Below the pieces are notes generated by a model that was not told the DNA's origin, made no database searches, and was given only the letters and a program-made list of their open reading frames with translations. This document shows, one piece after another, positions 62,359-64,000 of a stretch of 64,000 nt of DNA. Source of the DNA: Pythium myriotylum (taxonomy: Eukaryota; Oomycota; Peronosporomycetes; Pythiales; Pythiaceae). Each line of letters starts with the position of its first letter. The first letter of the stretch is position 1. A program made the position numbers and the translations under genes. The stretch lies in assembly GCA_023091665.1 (NCBI GenBank), contig JALJCQ010000024.1:744001-808000 (forward strand). The letters are read 5' to 3'.

Positions 62359-64000
62359 TCACGGTTGATCGAAGCTGTTAGAGAGGAACGCGTTTTGCAT
62401 CGGCGAGGCATTGAGAAAGGCAAGCACGCTGCTGTCGTCTGGGTCAAGTGGGTGAATCGAATCAGTCGCATGAAGAGCCTTGACCTCGAGATCTGGATCC
62501 TTGGCGTAGACGCGGATGCCGATCACTGCCGTTGTGTCCTCCTCCGAGTGGTCCTCTTCCTCCTCCTCGTCCTGCTCTGCAGCGGCCTCGTCGGACTCTT
62601 CTTCGCCGTCCTGAGGTGCACCGTCGCCCTCGCCATCGGTTTCGTTTTCGCCCTCTTCCTCCTTGGACGCTTTCGACACGGGAGCAGGGGTCTTCTTGGC
62701 TTTCTTGGCTGTGGTCTGCTTCTGCGTCTCCTCAGCAGGCTCTTCCTCGACCTCTTCGACGTCGCTTCCTTCGTTCAGTGCTGCCTCTCCGACAAAGCCC
62801 TTGGCGTATGCGTAGTCGAAGTTGCGTGCAACTGTGAGGAACTTGTCCGACTGCTCCTTTCTGTACTTGTCGATGTACGCGCCGCGGCGAGTGCAGCCGG
62901 ATAAGGCTCTCGTAACGCGGAAGCTCACGATCCACGTGCCGGCCTCCAAGTTGACCTCTTTGTTGACACTTCGCCACATCGACAGCGATCGCTTCGATCG
63001 AGCAAAGTACTCGGCCTCTCCTTCGCGGCGTACGCGGAAATCGAGGTAGAAGATGTACTGGCCTTCAAGGCCAGCAAAGTACCGCTCGTCCGGTTGCTGC
63101 AGCACAATGGTGACTGGCCCGCTCTCGGACAAAGTGATGGAGAATTCCTGCTCCGAAAACTGAGCTGGCCATGGCACGTAGCACTGCGTCCACGCCTGGG
63201 CGACGGTCCACTCTGACGAGAACACGCGTGTGCGGTTGAGTGACGTGAAGATGCCAAGGAAGTCTTCATACGACATCCAGAAGGCACCGTCGTCGCCAAA
63301 CTGGTGCTCAAGCAACGTCATCTACTCCGCCGTCCACTCGGAAGAGCCGTCGCTCCAAGGGCCTGACCACTCCCCGAGGCCCCACGGGTTGCGGACCTTC
63401 ACAAGTCGCTTCCCGTTTACTTCGACGGCCTTGAGCACCGAGTACGCGTGCCCCGTGTGGATACCGTTGATGTCGGAGGCTGCGACGCCGGAGATCTGTC
63501 CGGCAAAAAGCAGTTCCTTGTTTACCTTGATGAGCTCCTCGTTCCAGAACACGTCGCGATCGAGGATGTCGGCCGTGACCACTTCGCTCGTCACACCGCC
63601 AGTCAAGTCTTCCACAGCTTCGCCCGTGAAGCCTCCATCGATCGCTGCATAGTCGCCGTGGGCCTTGGCGTACGCCTTCTCAAGCAACGGAAGCCACGTC
63701 TCGTTCGAGTCGGCACAGTGGCCGAAGTGAAGCGCACTAGAGCCTCGCAATAGCGCGCGCGCGTACTCCTTCTCAGTCGCGAAGGCGGCCTTCATCGACT
63801 CGTCTGCTTCGGCGTACGGCGGGTGCGTGAGAAAAAGCTGGTCGTCGATGACCTCAGAGATCCACTCGCCGTCGCGGAAAAAGATGAAACCATACACGCC
63901 CACTTTCTCGTCGCGCGCGGCACAGATGCTCTCAAGTAGCGAAGGCATGTTGGCGACCGTAGCAAGCGCGGCGAGGAACCAACAGTCGCCCACCCTGCCC
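62359..64000 (-). pseudogene. Calpain-type cysteine protease with one in-frame TAG; 5' end outside window
   Basis: Reads in from the right edge as GRVGDCWFLAALATV (catalytic Cys), then HTGHAYSVLKAVEV (His) and LVKVRNPWGLGEW (Asn): a complete calpain catalytic triad. The catalytic block ends SDGSSEWTAE, TAG at 63324-63322, then directly MTLLEHQFGDDGAFWMSYED in the same frame; calpains have no break here, so a sense codon (TGG is one base away) was probably lost. After that come beta-sandwich C2-like domain III (to about 62900) and an acidic Glu-rich segment (62560-62760; DVEEVEEEPAEE, EEEEEDHSEEDT). If translation stops at the TAG, the protein keeps the triad but loses the end of the core and domain III. 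Could also be stop readthrough or a sequence error. Confidence 0.82.

Overview
The window looks like nuclear DNA of an oomycete, probably of the Phytophthora/Pythium group. Evidence: secreted elicitin-like genes, short GT-AG introns (about 59-145 bp), several copies of the oomycete Inr+FPR core promoter (GCTCATTYYNCAWTTTNYY type), tightly packed conserved genes, and Copia, MULE, Helitron and non-LTR elements of the kinds common in oomycete genomes. The species cannot be named from this sequence.

Layout. 0-4 kb: three secreted, probably GPI-anchored elicitin-like proteins in tandem (+). 4.1-5.5 kb: a CstF-64-like pre-mRNA 3'-end processing factor (-). 7.4-38 kb: a gene family of secreted M13 (neprilysin-like) zinc metallopeptidases. 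There are three apparently intact copies (7466, 12389, 35870), a fourth 5'-truncated mosaic copy (28029-29879) and a decayed copy in reverse orientation (30.7-33.0 kb). Nested transposon relics lie among them: a Helitron (16.2-20.6 kb, -), a MULE transposase with an Ulp1-type protease domain (20.6-28.1 kb, -), and a Copia element with nearly identical 262-bp LTRs (21661-25869, +) sitting inside the MULE.

38.1-41.5 kb: three tandem Thr-rich, GPI-tailed small secreted proteins (-). They have the signal peptide style and the C-terminal tail of the elicitin-like protein at 1840, but no elicitin domain. 42.5-58.1 kb is gene-dense and conserved: an IQ/WW/B-box protein, the ribosome-biogenesis factor EBP2, a stand-alone RZ-type zinc-finger protein, LYRM4/ISD11, a GH72 glucanosyltransferase, a large helical protein (possibly Integrator subunit 5-like) and a three-exon Lys-rich protein.

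58.2-64 kb: a calpain fragment, a gene split by a 5'-truncated non-LTR element with a perfect 16-bp target-site duplication, and a calpain-type protease running off the right edge that has one in-frame TAG.

The accessory half combines surface proteins and secreted peptidases, which probably act at the cell surface or apoplast, with repeated duplication, gene conversion and transposon damage. The most unusual unexplained structures are two loci where two long, nearly perfect palindromes abut directly (6312-6430 and 34913-34994).
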